A stretch of DNA of 7,556 nucleotides from Verrucomicrobiales bacterium. Its GTDB lineage: Bacteria > Verrucomicrobiota > Verrucomicrobiia > Verrucomicrobiales > V1-33. The notes below the pieces were generated by a model, which saw only the letters and a list, made by a program, of their open reading frames with translations, had not been told where the DNA came from and did not search any database. This document shows positions 1-6,147 of this stretch, in pieces. The translations under genes were made by a program, and so were the position numbers. The stretch's first letter is position 1. Every line of letters starts with the position of its first letter. Location of the stretch: assembly GCA_023253495.1 (NCBI GenBank), contig JALRGF010000258.1, positions 1-7,556 of the forward strand. Reading direction: 5' to 3'.

Positions 1-777
1 CCAGGTTTCGATGCGGTCGATTTCCGCGGCGTCGAGGCGGCGGTTGAACCACAGCACTTCCGCGAGGCGGCCGTTGAAGAAATGGCGCATGGCCGGCTCG
101 ACGAAGCGCGCCCCGACCGCGATGCGATCAATGGCCACCGCCACATCGCCGCGCGGGCGCGACCCGCGGTCGTTGCCGTTGAGGCGCAGCATGGTGGTAC
201 CCGGGCTGCTGACCACGGTAAACACATGACCGTGGTCGGCGGCAATCGGCTCGCCGAGCAGGTTGCTTTCGCCGGTCTGGCCGGCGCCCTCGACATTCAC
301 GGTGTCAGCAGTGGCGGGGCGGGCCGCGGCGCGCCCGAAATCGACGGTCAGCCCGCTGGTAAAGTCGTTTTCCTCGCGCCGCGCCACGCTCACCAGCGCC
401 GGAAAATCACCACTGGCGCGATCAGGCGCGGCGACAATAAAAACCGTGAGATCGCGCGTGGACAGACCGGGCGTGACGAGCGCGGCGAGGAAATCGTCGG
501 TCTCAAAAGCCACCGTGCCCTGGCGCCAGGCCGGACGCGCGGTGGCCGACCATTGGGTGAGGTGGCGGGCGTGGCCGGACGAATCATGCCAGATGTCGAG
601 CGGCTGGCCGTCGGCCAGACGGTTCATGTAATGCGCTTCCCGCGCCTCGTTTTCCCGGCTCGCGTCCAGCCACCACTCCAGTCCCTCGCGGACCGGCAAC
701 CCCGGGTCAGCCCAGCGGGCAAGGTCGGCGCGGGCCGGAGCCGCGAGCAGCAAGGCGAGAAGAAATGCGGATTTCAT
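1..777 (-). CDS. Secreted LamG/concanavalin A-like domain protein (N-terminal part, runs off left edge)
   Basis: Reading the minus strand from the ATG at 777 gives an uninterrupted 259-residue frame that is still open at the window edge, so the C-terminal part is missing. Residues 1-17 are a classical Sec signal peptide: Lys2, a Leu/Ala-rich core and an ARA cleavage site before Asp18. The mature part starts with a motif common at the start of such proteins (GLEWWLDAS, residues 32-40), then DIWHDSSGHARHLTQ (61-75). The rest has the alternating beta-strand pattern of a LamG/jelly-roll domain: TVFIVAAP (111-118), TTMLRLNG (194-201), and near the edge FFNGRLAEVLWFNRRLDAAEIDRI (233-256), which is very typical of LamG_3-type domains. 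Family knowledge: these beta-sandwiches bind carbohydrate or protein and often precede another domain in secreted Verrucomicrobiota and Planctomycetota proteins. What follows here cannot be known. The frame is divergent from the SpoIIM-RDD operon. No Shine-Dalgarno sequence precedes the start; the signal peptide supports the choice. Confidence 0.85.
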   Translation of the reverse strand, partial: MKSAFLLALLLAAPARADLARWADPGLPVREGLEWWLDASRENEAREAHYMNRLADGQPLDIWHDSSGHARHLTQWSATARPAWRQGTVAFETDDFLAALVTPGLSTRDLTVFIVAAPDRASGDFPALVSVARREENDFTSGLTVDFGRAAARPATADTVNVEGAGQTGESNLLGEPIAADHGHVFTVVSSPGTTMLRLNGNDRGSRPRGDVAVAIDRIAVGARFVEPAMRHFFNGRLAEVLWFNRRLDAAEIDRIETW

Positions 778-1154
778 GGGGGCCTGAGGCGGGGCGGAAA
801 AAATGAGGGCTGGCTCGGTGGCGGGGTGAAACAGCGGGACGAAGCGGCGGGGCGCTGCCTCAGAAATGATCGCATCCGGGCGGAGCAGCAATGCAAATCA
901 CCCGGGCCTCTGCCGAGGCGCGGTGGGGCGGGGCGAGGAACGTCAGTTCTCCCCAAGCGGGCGATGGCGAGATGGCGGGCTCAGGAAACGGGCATCGGGA
1001 GACGGCAGGGACGGGAGGGCGTGGGAGCCTGTGTGGTCGCGCCGTGCGGGAGATGGGAGGAGCGGGACATGGGGGAGCGTAAGGGCGCAGGCGCATTGGC
1101 GTTGGCGCCGGGCGGGGCATGGGATCGGCGGGTGACAAACACCCGTGGCGGCGT
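778..1154. other. Divergent intergenic region between the LamG gene and the SpoIIM operon
   Basis: This 377-bp stretch lies between two diverging genes and must hold promoters for both, but no convincing -35/-10 pair stands out in the G-rich sequence. A small hairpin is visible at 906-919 (GCCTC, loop TGCC, GAGGC). Frames crossing the region on both strands translate to Arg/Pro/Gly-rich protein with no recognisable domain, so I see no gene here. Confidence 0.5.
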
Positions 1155-2186
1155 ATGGGCAAAAGGGTGATCCTGGACCTCGACCCTTTCATCCGGCGGG
1201 AGCGCCCGTACTGGGAGGAGTTGGAGCGTGCGCTGGCGCGCTTGGTCGAGCGGGAGAGGCTGGGCGGCGTGGACGAGGCGCGGCGGTTTTATTATTTGTA
1301 TGAGCGGGCGGCAGCGGATCTGGCCAAGGTGCGGACGTTTGCGGCGGAGCCGGAACTGCGCGCCTATCTCGAGGGGTTGGTCGCGCAGGCGTATGCGCGG
1401 CTGCACCAGCGTGGCAGATCCGGGGTGCGCTGGCGTCCGCTGCACTGGCTGACGCGGGAATTCCCCGCGGCCTTCCGCCGCCATCTCGGGGCGTTCTGGC
1501 TGGCCCTCGGCCTCACGCTGCTCGGGGCCGCGCTCGGGGCCTTCGTGCTGGCGCAGGATCCGTCGAACAAATGGCTGCTGATTCCGGCGCAGTTCGGTCA
1601 TCTGGAGCAGACGCCGACCGAGCGGGTGCGGGCCGAGGAGGAGGCGGCGGCCGAGCGTGCGGTGGTGATTGCCGGCGGGGCGCCGTCGTTTTCCACCATG
1701 CTGATGACCCATAATACAAAAGTCGCGCTGACGGCGATGGCGCTCGGGTTTCTCGGGGGCGTGTTCACCTGCGTGATTCTCTTTTACAATGGAGTCATCC
1801 TCGGATTCGTGGCGTTTGATTATATCAATGACGGCCAGGGGCAGTTTCTGGCGGCGTGGCTGCTGCCGCACGGTGTGCCGGAACTCACGGCCATCTTCAT
1901 CGGAGGCCAGGCCGGCCTGGTGCTGGCGCGCGCGGTCATCGGCCATGGCAATGGTCAGCCATTGCGGCAGCGGCTGCGCCTGGTCCGCAACGATCTGGCC
2001 ACCCTGGCCGGCGGGCTGGCGGTCATGCTGGTATTCGCCGGGCTGATCGAGGCGTTTCTTTCCCAGCACCACGGCCCGCACCTTTATGCGCTGAAAATTG
2101 CCTTCGGTCTGATGGAATTGGTCCTGCTCATCGTCTTCTTCTCCCTGATGGGACGCCGCCCCGCCCACGATCGGGATCACCCATGA
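1155..2186 (+). CDS. SpoIIM-family (stage II sporulation protein M-like) integral membrane protein
   Basis: From the ATG at 1155 this is a 343-residue membrane protein. The N-terminal soluble part (about 1-105) begins ILDLDPFIRRERPYWEELE, a characteristic start of SpoIIM-like proteins in non-sporulating bacteria, and is helical. One membrane segment lies at about 112-133. A charged, mostly helical loop follows (134-187). Four to five further hydrophobic segments lie at about 188-222, 244-262, 281-303 and 313-332. The motif LLPHGVPEL (236-244) is the family's best-known signature. Bacillus SpoIIM is a membrane subunit of the forespore engulfment machinery, but in Gram-negative bacteria the role of these homologues is unknown; no sporulation is implied. 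They commonly sit beside RDD-family genes, as here: the stop overlaps the next ATG (ATGA at 2183-2186), implying translational coupling. The start is uncertain: a GTG at 1167 fits family N-termini equally well, and an ATG at 1119 is also in frame. Confidence 0.9.
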   Translation: MGKRVILDLDPFIRRERPYWEELERALARLVERERLGGVDEARRFYYLYERAAADLAKVRTFAAEPELRAYLEGLVAQAYARLHQRGRSGVRWRPLHWLTREFPAAFRRHLGAFWLALGLTLLGAALGAFVLAQDPSNKWLLIPAQFGHLEQTPTERVRAEEEAAAERAVVIAGGAPSFSTMLMTHNTKVALTAMALGFLGGVFTCVILFYNGVILGFVAFDYINDGQGQFLAAWLLPHGVPELTAIFIGGQAGLVLARAVIGHGNGQPLRQRLRLVRNDLATLAGGLAVMLVFAGLIEAFLSQHHGPHLYALKIAFGLMELVLLIVFFSLMGRRPAHDRDHP

Positions 2187-2962
2187 CCACGACCCTCGAC
2201 ATCCGCACCCCGGAAGGAGTGGAGTTTTCGCTGCCGCTGGCCGGACCGGCGTCGCGCGCTGCGGCCGTAGCCATCGATTTCGGCGTGGTGCTGGCGGTCA
2301 CGTGGGGGCTGTCGACACTTTCGGTGCTGGTCACGCTGGTCTCGCCGGAATGGGCGGCCGCGCTGCCCGCCCTGATCTTTTTTCTCGTGCACACGCTCTA
2401 CAGCATGGTGCTCGAGGGAGTGTGGCGCGGCCAGACGGTCGGCAAACGCGCGCTCGGCCTGCGGGTGGTCGACGCCCGCGGGCTCACCCTGCAGCCGGGA
2501 CAGGTGGTCGTGCGCAACCTGCTGCGGCTCGTCGACATCCTCCCGGCCTTTTATGCGGTCGGCGGGGTGGCGGTCACGTGCACGCGCCATTGCCAGCGGC
2601 TCGGCGACCTCGCGGCAGGCACAGTGGTGGTGCGGCGGACGACGGTTCGGGAACCGCGGCTCGACGCCGTGCTGGCCGGGCCGCACAATTCGTTCCGCGC
2701 GCACCCGCTGGTCGAAGCGCGCCTGCGGCAGCGGACCAGCCCGGAGCTCGCGGCCGTGGCGCTCAGTGCGTTGCTGCGGCGCGACGCGCTGGAGCCGTCG
2801 GCGCGGCTGCGGGTTTTTGGTGCGCTGGCCGGTCATTTCCGGGAGCTGGCCCCTTTTCCGGCTGAGGCGACGGCCGGCCTGAGCGACGAGCAGTACCTGC
2901 GCAATGTGGTGGAATCGGTGTATCGTCGGCGGGCAGGTCACGATAGGGTTGGCGGGCGGTGA
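2183..2962 (+). CDS. RDD-family membrane protein
   Basis: This 259-residue protein starts at the ATG overlapping the stop of the SpoIIM-like gene. Residues 20-150 form an RDD domain. A first membrane helix begins with the family's Arg (R25) and Asp (D32) pair and continues to about 52, and a second covers about 58-77. The loop GVWRGQTVGKRALGLRVVD (79-97) is the classic conserved RDD segment. A third hydrophobic segment lies at about 112-132, and the domain closes with QRLGDLAAGTVVV (138-150). A soluble, charged helical tail of about 105 residues follows (155-259), with no domain I recognise. RDD proteins are poorly understood; a few have been linked to ion or solute transport. Coupling to SpoIIM is a recurrent gene pair, so the two probably form one membrane complex. 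That is inference from context. Confidence 0.92.
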   Translation: MTTTLDIRTPEGVEFSLPLAGPASRAAAVAIDFGVVLAVTWGLSTLSVLVTLVSPEWAAALPALIFFLVHTLYSMVLEGVWRGQTVGKRALGLRVVDARGLTLQPGQVVVRNLLRLVDILPAFYAVGGVAVTCTRHCQRLGDLAAGTVVVRRTTVREPRLDAVLAGPHNSFRAHPLVEARLRQRTSPELAAVALSALLRRDALEPSARLRVFGALAGHFRELAPFPAEATAGLSDEQYLRNVVESVYRRRAGHDRVGGR

Positions 2963-2982
2963 TTTCCGGGTCTGATTGGGAT

Positions 2983-3006
2983 TTCCGACGGTCTCTGCCG
3001 TCGGGA
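2983..3006 (+). terminator. Hairpin between the RDD gene and eboE (terminator or leader structure)
   Basis: CCGACGG at 2985-2991 pairs perfectly with CCGTCGG at 2998-3004 around a six-base loop (TCTCTG). One T-G and one T-A pair extend it at the base to about nine pairs. It starts about 20 bp after the RDD stop and ends about 27 bp before the eboE ATG. There is no T-tract after it on the plus strand, so it is a weak candidate for intrinsic termination; it could equally be a processing or leader structure. Confidence 0.4.
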
Positions 3007-3032
3007 TCCTTCGACTCCAACCCCCTGATCCG

Positions 3033-4208
3033 ATGAAGCTCACCCGCGGCCACCACCTCGCCTACTGCACGAACATCCATCGCGGTGAATCGTGGGAGGA
3101 GGTCAGACAGGCGCTGGTCACGCACGCGCTGGCCGTGCGGGACCGGGTGGCGCCGGGCGCGCCGTTCGGTCTCGGGTTGCGGCTCGGGGCCGCCGCCGCC
3201 CGGGACCTGTCCGACCGCAAGACGCGGGTGGAATTCCAGCGGTGGCTGGAACGGGAAAATTGTTACGTTTTCACCGTCAATGGATTTCCGTACGGCCAAT
3301 TTCACGGCACGCGGGTCAAGGAGCAGGTGTACCGCCCGGACTGGGCGACGCCTGAGCGGCTGGAGTACACCAACCTCCTGTTTGATCTGATGGCCGAACT
3401 CGCGCCGCCCGGCGGCGAAGGCAGCGTGAGCACCCTGCCGATTTCCTTCAAGGGGTTTGACTGGACGCCGGTCGAACGCGAGGCGGCCCGGCGCCACCTG
3501 CTTGAGTGCGCCGCCCACATCGAAAAACGATCGCGCCAGAGCGGCCGCGACCTGCACCTCGGGCTGGAACCGGAACCGTTGTGCACGCTGGAGACCAGCG
3601 AGGAACTCATCGGGTTTCTCAGCGAGTTCGACGATGATTTCCGGCGGGTGGTCGGCATGAACTACGACTGCTGCCACCTCGCCATTGAGTTCGAGGAACC
3701 GCGCGAGGCGCTGGCGCGGCTGTCCGCGGCCGGCGTGCGGATCAGCAAGTTCCATCTCAGCTCCGCATTGCGGCTGCACCCGAGCGCGGAGGCGCTGGCG
3801 CGGTTGCGGGAATTCGATGAAGAAACATACCTGCATCAGGTGGTGGTGCGTCCGGGCGACGGCGGGCCGCTGCGGCGGCACATCGACCTGCCGGACGCCC
3901 TGCTGGCGGCGGTGGAAGGGCGGGAGGCGCTCAGTCCGTCGGGTGGCGGAGCGCCTGATGAATGGCGGGTGCATTTCCATGTGCCGGTGCACGCTCACCC
4001 GGACCTGATTTTCCGGGACACCCGCGACCACGTCAGCGGGGTGCTCGACGTGCTCAGCGCCACTCCGGACCTCTGCCGGCACCTTGAGATCGAGACGTAC
4101 ACATGGGGAGTGCTGCCGGCCGGGTTGCGCCAGGCGGATGTGACCGACCAGATTGCCGCCGAGTACGCCTGGGTGCTCGACGAGATGCGCACGCGCGGGC
4201 TGGCCTGA
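3033..4208 (+). CDS. eboE: EboE-like metabolite traffic protein, xylose isomerase-like TIM barrel
   Basis: The ATG at 3033 gives a 391-residue protein starting MKLTRGHHLAYCTNIHRGES, which matches my memory of EboE N-termini; the HLAYCTNIH...W segment (8-21) is diagnostic. The fold expected is a sugar-phosphate isomerase/AP endonuclease-like TIM barrel. Likely metal or substrate residues at strand ends are visible: GLEPEP (E179, E181), NYDCCH (D212, H215), KFHLS (H241), HFHVPVHAH (H314, H316, H320, H322) and EIETYTW (E352, E354). The length fits the family. The ebo genes were described from eustigmatophyte algae and bacteria; in cyanobacteria the cluster is needed to move a scytonemin precursor out to the periplasm. 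EboE's own reaction is unknown. None of the usual partners (EboA, the TatD-like hydrolase, UbiA-like prenyltransferase, dehydroquinate synthase-like EboD, EboF) is in this window. The frame is open upstream to a TTG at 2976, but homology favours 3033. No clear ribosome binding site is seen. Confidence 0.88.
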   Translation: MKLTRGHHLAYCTNIHRGESWEEVRQALVTHALAVRDRVAPGAPFGLGLRLGAAAARDLSDRKTRVEFQRWLERENCYVFTVNGFPYGQFHGTRVKEQVYRPDWATPERLEYTNLLFDLMAELAPPGGEGSVSTLPISFKGFDWTPVEREAARRHLLECAAHIEKRSRQSGRDLHLGLEPEPLCTLETSEELIGFLSEFDDDFRRVVGMNYDCCHLAIEFEEPREALARLSAAGVRISKFHLSSALRLHPSAEALARLREFDEETYLHQVVVRPGDGGPLRRHIDLPDALLAAVEGREALSPSGGGAPDEWRVHFHVPVHAHPDLIFRDTRDHVSGVLDVLSATPDLCRHLEIETYTWGVLPAGLRQADVTDQIAAEYAWVLDEMRTRGLA

Positions 4209-4239
4209 GGAGGGACGCCGCGGGGCGGGGGATCCGTGC

Positions 4240-4257
4240 CGGCCGCTTCGTTGGCCG
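4240..4257. terminator. Possible weak bidirectional terminator between convergent genes
   Basis: In the 50-bp gap between the converging eboE and phosphoesterase genes, CGGCC (4240-4244) can pair with GGCCG (4253-4257) around an eight-base loop. The stem is only five GC pairs and no T-tract flanks it on either strand, so assignment rests mainly on its position. Confidence 0.25.
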
Positions 4258-4258
4258 C

Positions 4259-5320
4259 TCAGCGTGGTTCCGGGGCCGTCTCTTTTCCGAGCGTGATCGT
4301 CCGCTCCCATGTCTCGCCCCAGTCGCCGGCCTGGTGGCAGGCGACCTGCAGCCGGTCTCCCGTCACCCGCACGACCAGAAACCCCTTGGGCGTGCTTTCC
4401 AGATCCGGCCGTTTCGGGTCGCGGTCGAACTGCGGGGACGGCGCCATGATGACCGGATACCCTTCCCATTCGTAGCGGGCGTAGGCGTGCTCGTGGCCGT
4501 GAAGGATAAGAACGATGTTATATGGCGCGATGGCCTCGCGCAGGCGCGACAGGTCCTCGGGCGTCCACCATTTTTCCAGCCCCCAGCCGCGCAGCCCGTA
4601 ATGCCAGAGGAGAATGACCGGACGTCCGGTGTCGCCGACGCGCTCCTTCAGGTCGGCCATCAGAAAATCCAGGCTGCCGGCCGGGTTGTTCCAGGCGGCC
4701 GGGCGGTCGTAGACCGGGCGGGGCTCGCGCCCCGGAAAAAGGTGGAGCTGCACAAGATGCAGCGCGCCCCAGTCCCACGAATGATGGTACCCGCGCGCAT
4801 CATAAAAGAGCTTCTCCGGACCATCCCGCCGTTGGTGGCGGGCCACGACTTCGCGCTGGATCACGCTGAAGCCGGTCGCGCTTTCCGCCGTCAGATCGTG
4901 GTTGCCAATCCCTTCGATCACCCGGAACCGCAGCCGCGCCCGGCCGTTCGGAGAAAACAACCGCTCGTAACACCGCCAGTGGCGCGGGTCCGCCGCGTCG
5001 TCCACCAGATCGCCGCAGATCACCACCGCCCGCGGTTCAGCAACCACCCCGCCGAACGGAAATGGCCGCCCCGGCAGCGCGTTCATGGTGTCGATCGTCC
5101 GCTCGGTGCCGGCCGTTCCCCATTTGTCCAAATGGATCTGCGGGTCCGCCATCACGAAAAAGGTGATGTCAGTCCCGGGCTGCGCCGGCGCGGCCGCCGT
5201 CCACCCGCCCCCCGCGGTCAGTCCGGCCACGCTCAGGTGACCAAGCACGCGGCGGCGCGTCCATCCGGCCATCCGGCTTTCGCCGGTGCCTGCAGCTGTG
5301 CCGGATGGGTTCAGGGCCAT
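4259..5320 (-). CDS. Tat-exported calcineurin-like metallophosphoesterase
   Basis: This is a 353-residue minus-strand protein. Residues 17-46 look like a twin-arginine signal: TRRRVLGHLSVAGLTAGGG, then an Ala-rich end (AAAPAQ), so the enzyme is probably exported folded with its metals bound. The metallophosphatase blocks appear in order: ADPQ (D59, Q61), GDLVDD (103-108), GNHD (139-142, with N140 and H141), LLWHY (H240) and GHEH (275-278). They predict a two-metal phosphoesterase. The first block reads D-x-Q rather than the commoner D-x-H, a variant seen in CPPED1/CSTP1-like branches. The substrate cannot be read from sequence; nucleotides, phospholipids or phosphoproteins are all possible. 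It converges on eboE with a 50-bp gap. The Met at 5272 (residue 17) would place the twin arginine close to the N-terminus and may be the true start; neither start has a good ribosome binding site. Confidence 0.9.
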   Translation of the reverse strand: MALNPSGTAAGTGESRMAGWTRRRVLGHLSVAGLTAGGGWTAAAPAQPGTDITFFVMADPQIHLDKWGTAGTERTIDTMNALPGRPFPFGGVVAEPRAVVICGDLVDDAADPRHWRCYERLFSPNGRARLRFRVIEGIGNHDLTAESATGFSVIQREVVARHQRRDGPEKLFYDARGYHHSWDWGALHLVQLHLFPGREPRPVYDRPAAWNNPAGSLDFLMADLKERVGDTGRPVILLWHYGLRGWGLEKWWTPEDLSRLREAIAPYNIVLILHGHEHAYARYEWEGYPVIMAPSPQFDRDPKRPDLESTPKGFLVVRVTGDRLQVACHQAGDWGETWERTITLGKETAPEPR

Positions 5321-5467
5321 GGCATGAAGGTGGAAAATGGAAAACCCGAAGCTTGCCCGAAGGCGGATTCCTCCTCACCAGGACTTCGGTCATTTCATTT
5401 CTGTCACCTCCCCATACCGCCCGCACAAGCGAAAAGGACGCCCCCCCCATTCCCGGCAAAAAGAATG
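5321..5467. other. Non-coding stretch upstream of the phosphoesterase
   Basis: No gene is recognisable here. The stretch should contain the phosphoesterase promoter on the minus strand, but I could not pick one out. Visible items are a direct repeat CCCGAAG at 5345-5351 and 5356-5362, flanking an AAGCTT palindrome. There is also a GAGGAGG string on the minus strand (about 5370-5376) that precedes no suitable start codon, and a run of eight C at 5441-5448. Confidence 0.4.
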
Positions 5468-5609
5468 GAGGTGCTCGTGATACCTGTCCGGATCTGAGGC
5501 GCTCATGGTACCTGTCCGGATCTGGGCTGATGGTCGGCTGCCGACAGAGTACCTGTCCAGGAGGGGTGGTCGGACTGACGGGGCTGCCGACAGAGTACCT
5601 GTCCAGAGG
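5468..5609. repeat. Cluster of four TACCTGTCC repeats in two tandem pairs
   Basis: The nonamer TACCTGTCC occurs at 5481, 5509, 5550 and 5596. The first two sit in a 28-bp tandem duplication (5468-5495 and 5496-5523) matching at 25 of 28 positions, each ending TACCTGTCCGGATCT. The last two sit in 25-bp identical blocks (5536-5560 and 5582-5606) spaced 46 bp apart, whose flanks are also similar (CTGAC/T before, GGGTGGTC after). Within the second pair, GACAG and CTGTC form an inverted repeat around AGTAC. The first pair has the core but not the left arm. Possible explanations are insertion-element ends, a REP-like intergenic repeat, or binding sites for a dimeric regulator. I do not recognise the family. 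Confidence 0.8.
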
Positions 5610-5918
5610 GTGGTCCCGGGGCCTCGATTGATCACGCTTTCCGACGGCGGGGTGACGCTGGAGGTCGCCTGCGCGGAAAACGACCTGTCCTGGACCCTGA
5701 TCAATCGCGGTGAGGAACCGGTCGATCTTCATATCACGCTGGCCGCGGCGGTGACGGCGCGCGCCGAGGGGTCGGTCGCGCATCTTTCCCGCGAGGGGGT
5801 GAGCATGGCAATCCATGGAATCACCCGCCTCGAAGGTCAGAGAATCATTGCCACCGCACCCGCCCGAGGCGCCGCACCGCTCCGTCGGGTTCTCGAGGTG
5901 GTTCTCGAGGCACACTGA
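5610..5918 (+). CDS. Short unidentified ORF, probably the 3' remnant of a larger gene
   Basis: The frame from the GTG at 5610 to TGA at 5918 encodes 102 residues with strong coding character: G/C-rich third positions and a protein-like composition, unlike the shadow frames. The pattern LITLSDGGVTLEVACAEND, LSWTLINRGEEPVDLHITL, then VAHLSREGVSMAIHGITRLEG and a final VLEVVLEAH looks like alternating strands of a beta-sandwich, as found at the C-terminal end of extracellular enzymes or binding proteins. I do not recognise the family. The frame is open upstream to an ATG at 5505, but that part lies inside the repeat cluster and translates to low-quality Arg/Gly-rich sequence. The protein-like part begins right where the repeats stop (a TTG at 5628 is another possible start). 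The simplest reading is a gene whose 5' portion was lost at the repeat boundary. A small intact hypothetical protein cannot be excluded. Confidence 0.5.
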   Translation: MVPGPRLITLSDGGVTLEVACAENDLSWTLINRGEEPVDLHITLAAAVTARAEGSVAHLSREGVSMAIHGITRLEGQRIIATAPARGAAPLRRVLEVVLEAH

Positions 5919-6147
5919 AAGCTGGCGGGAGATGCGGCCGCCTCGGTGATCGGAGGCCCGGAACCGTGAGGTGGAGCCCAAAATTCGGGCCAGAGGCTAA
6001 ACTATGATTGTTGTGGTTGGGGGCGGCCGATAGAGGCCGAACCCAAACTCCACAAAATGAATGCCCAGCCGTCCCCCAGGGGAAGAGAAACAATGGGCTG
6101 GCGGTCGCTTTGAAATAAGTGGACCTCGCCGGCAAATTGCGTCACCA
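5919..6147. other. AT-richer intergenic spacer between the gene remnant and the EVE-HNH gene
   Basis: The two flanking genes converge here. Parts of the stretch, notably around 5980-6060 and 6080-6147, are less GC-rich than the flanking genes. Short inverted repeats are visible: GCCTC/GAGGC at 5940-5957 just after the remnant's stop, and CCAGCC/GGCTGG at 6065-6070 and 6096-6101 downstream of the HNH gene. Either could help end transcription, but neither has a T-tract. No gene is supported. Confidence 0.4.

Noticed and set aside
82..1170. 362-residue plus-strand open frame opposite the LamG gene
   Set aside because: Arg/Gly-rich, no domain, and it spans the LamG gene, the divergent spacer and the SpoIIM start; the minus strand shows a signal peptide and LamG motifs.
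981..2180. 399-residue minus-strand open frame antisense to the SpoIIM gene
   Set aside because: Gln/Arg/His/Pro-rich composition with no domain, fully opposite a gene with clear family motifs and membrane segments; a high-GC shadow.
2177..3043. 288-residue minus-strand frame antisense to the RDD gene
   Set aside because: Biased Arg/Gln/His composition, opposite a clear RDD domain.
2763..4469. 568-residue minus-strand open frame across the RDD 3' end and eboE
   Set aside because: Its length comes from GC bias; the plus strand carries conserved EboE motifs and the frame crosses gene boundaries and both strands' real genes.
4259..5320. Phosphoesterase as the missing EboF phosphatase
   Set aside because: As I recall it, EboF belongs to the alkaline phosphatase/nucleotide pyrophosphatase type; this protein is a calcineurin-like metallophosphatase on the opposite strand, so equating them is not supported.
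4103..5497. 464-residue plus-strand open frame antisense to the phosphoesterase
   Set aside because: The minus strand encodes all metallophosphatase motifs in order; this frame has no recognisable domain and runs into the non-coding spacer.
5468..5609. CRISPR array
   Set aside because: Only two pairs of different repeat units, uneven spacing (28, 41, 46 bp), no uniform unique spacers and no cas genes.
5683..5690. A fifth copy of the repeat core (ACCTGTCC)
   Set aside because: It lacks the surrounding repeat sequence, reads G instead of T before the core, and lies inside the coding-like frame; a chance eight-base match is likely.
5169..5981. 270-residue minus-strand frame through the repeat cluster
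   Set aside because: Crosses the repeats and overlaps the coding-like remnant; composition is low-quality and no domain is visible.
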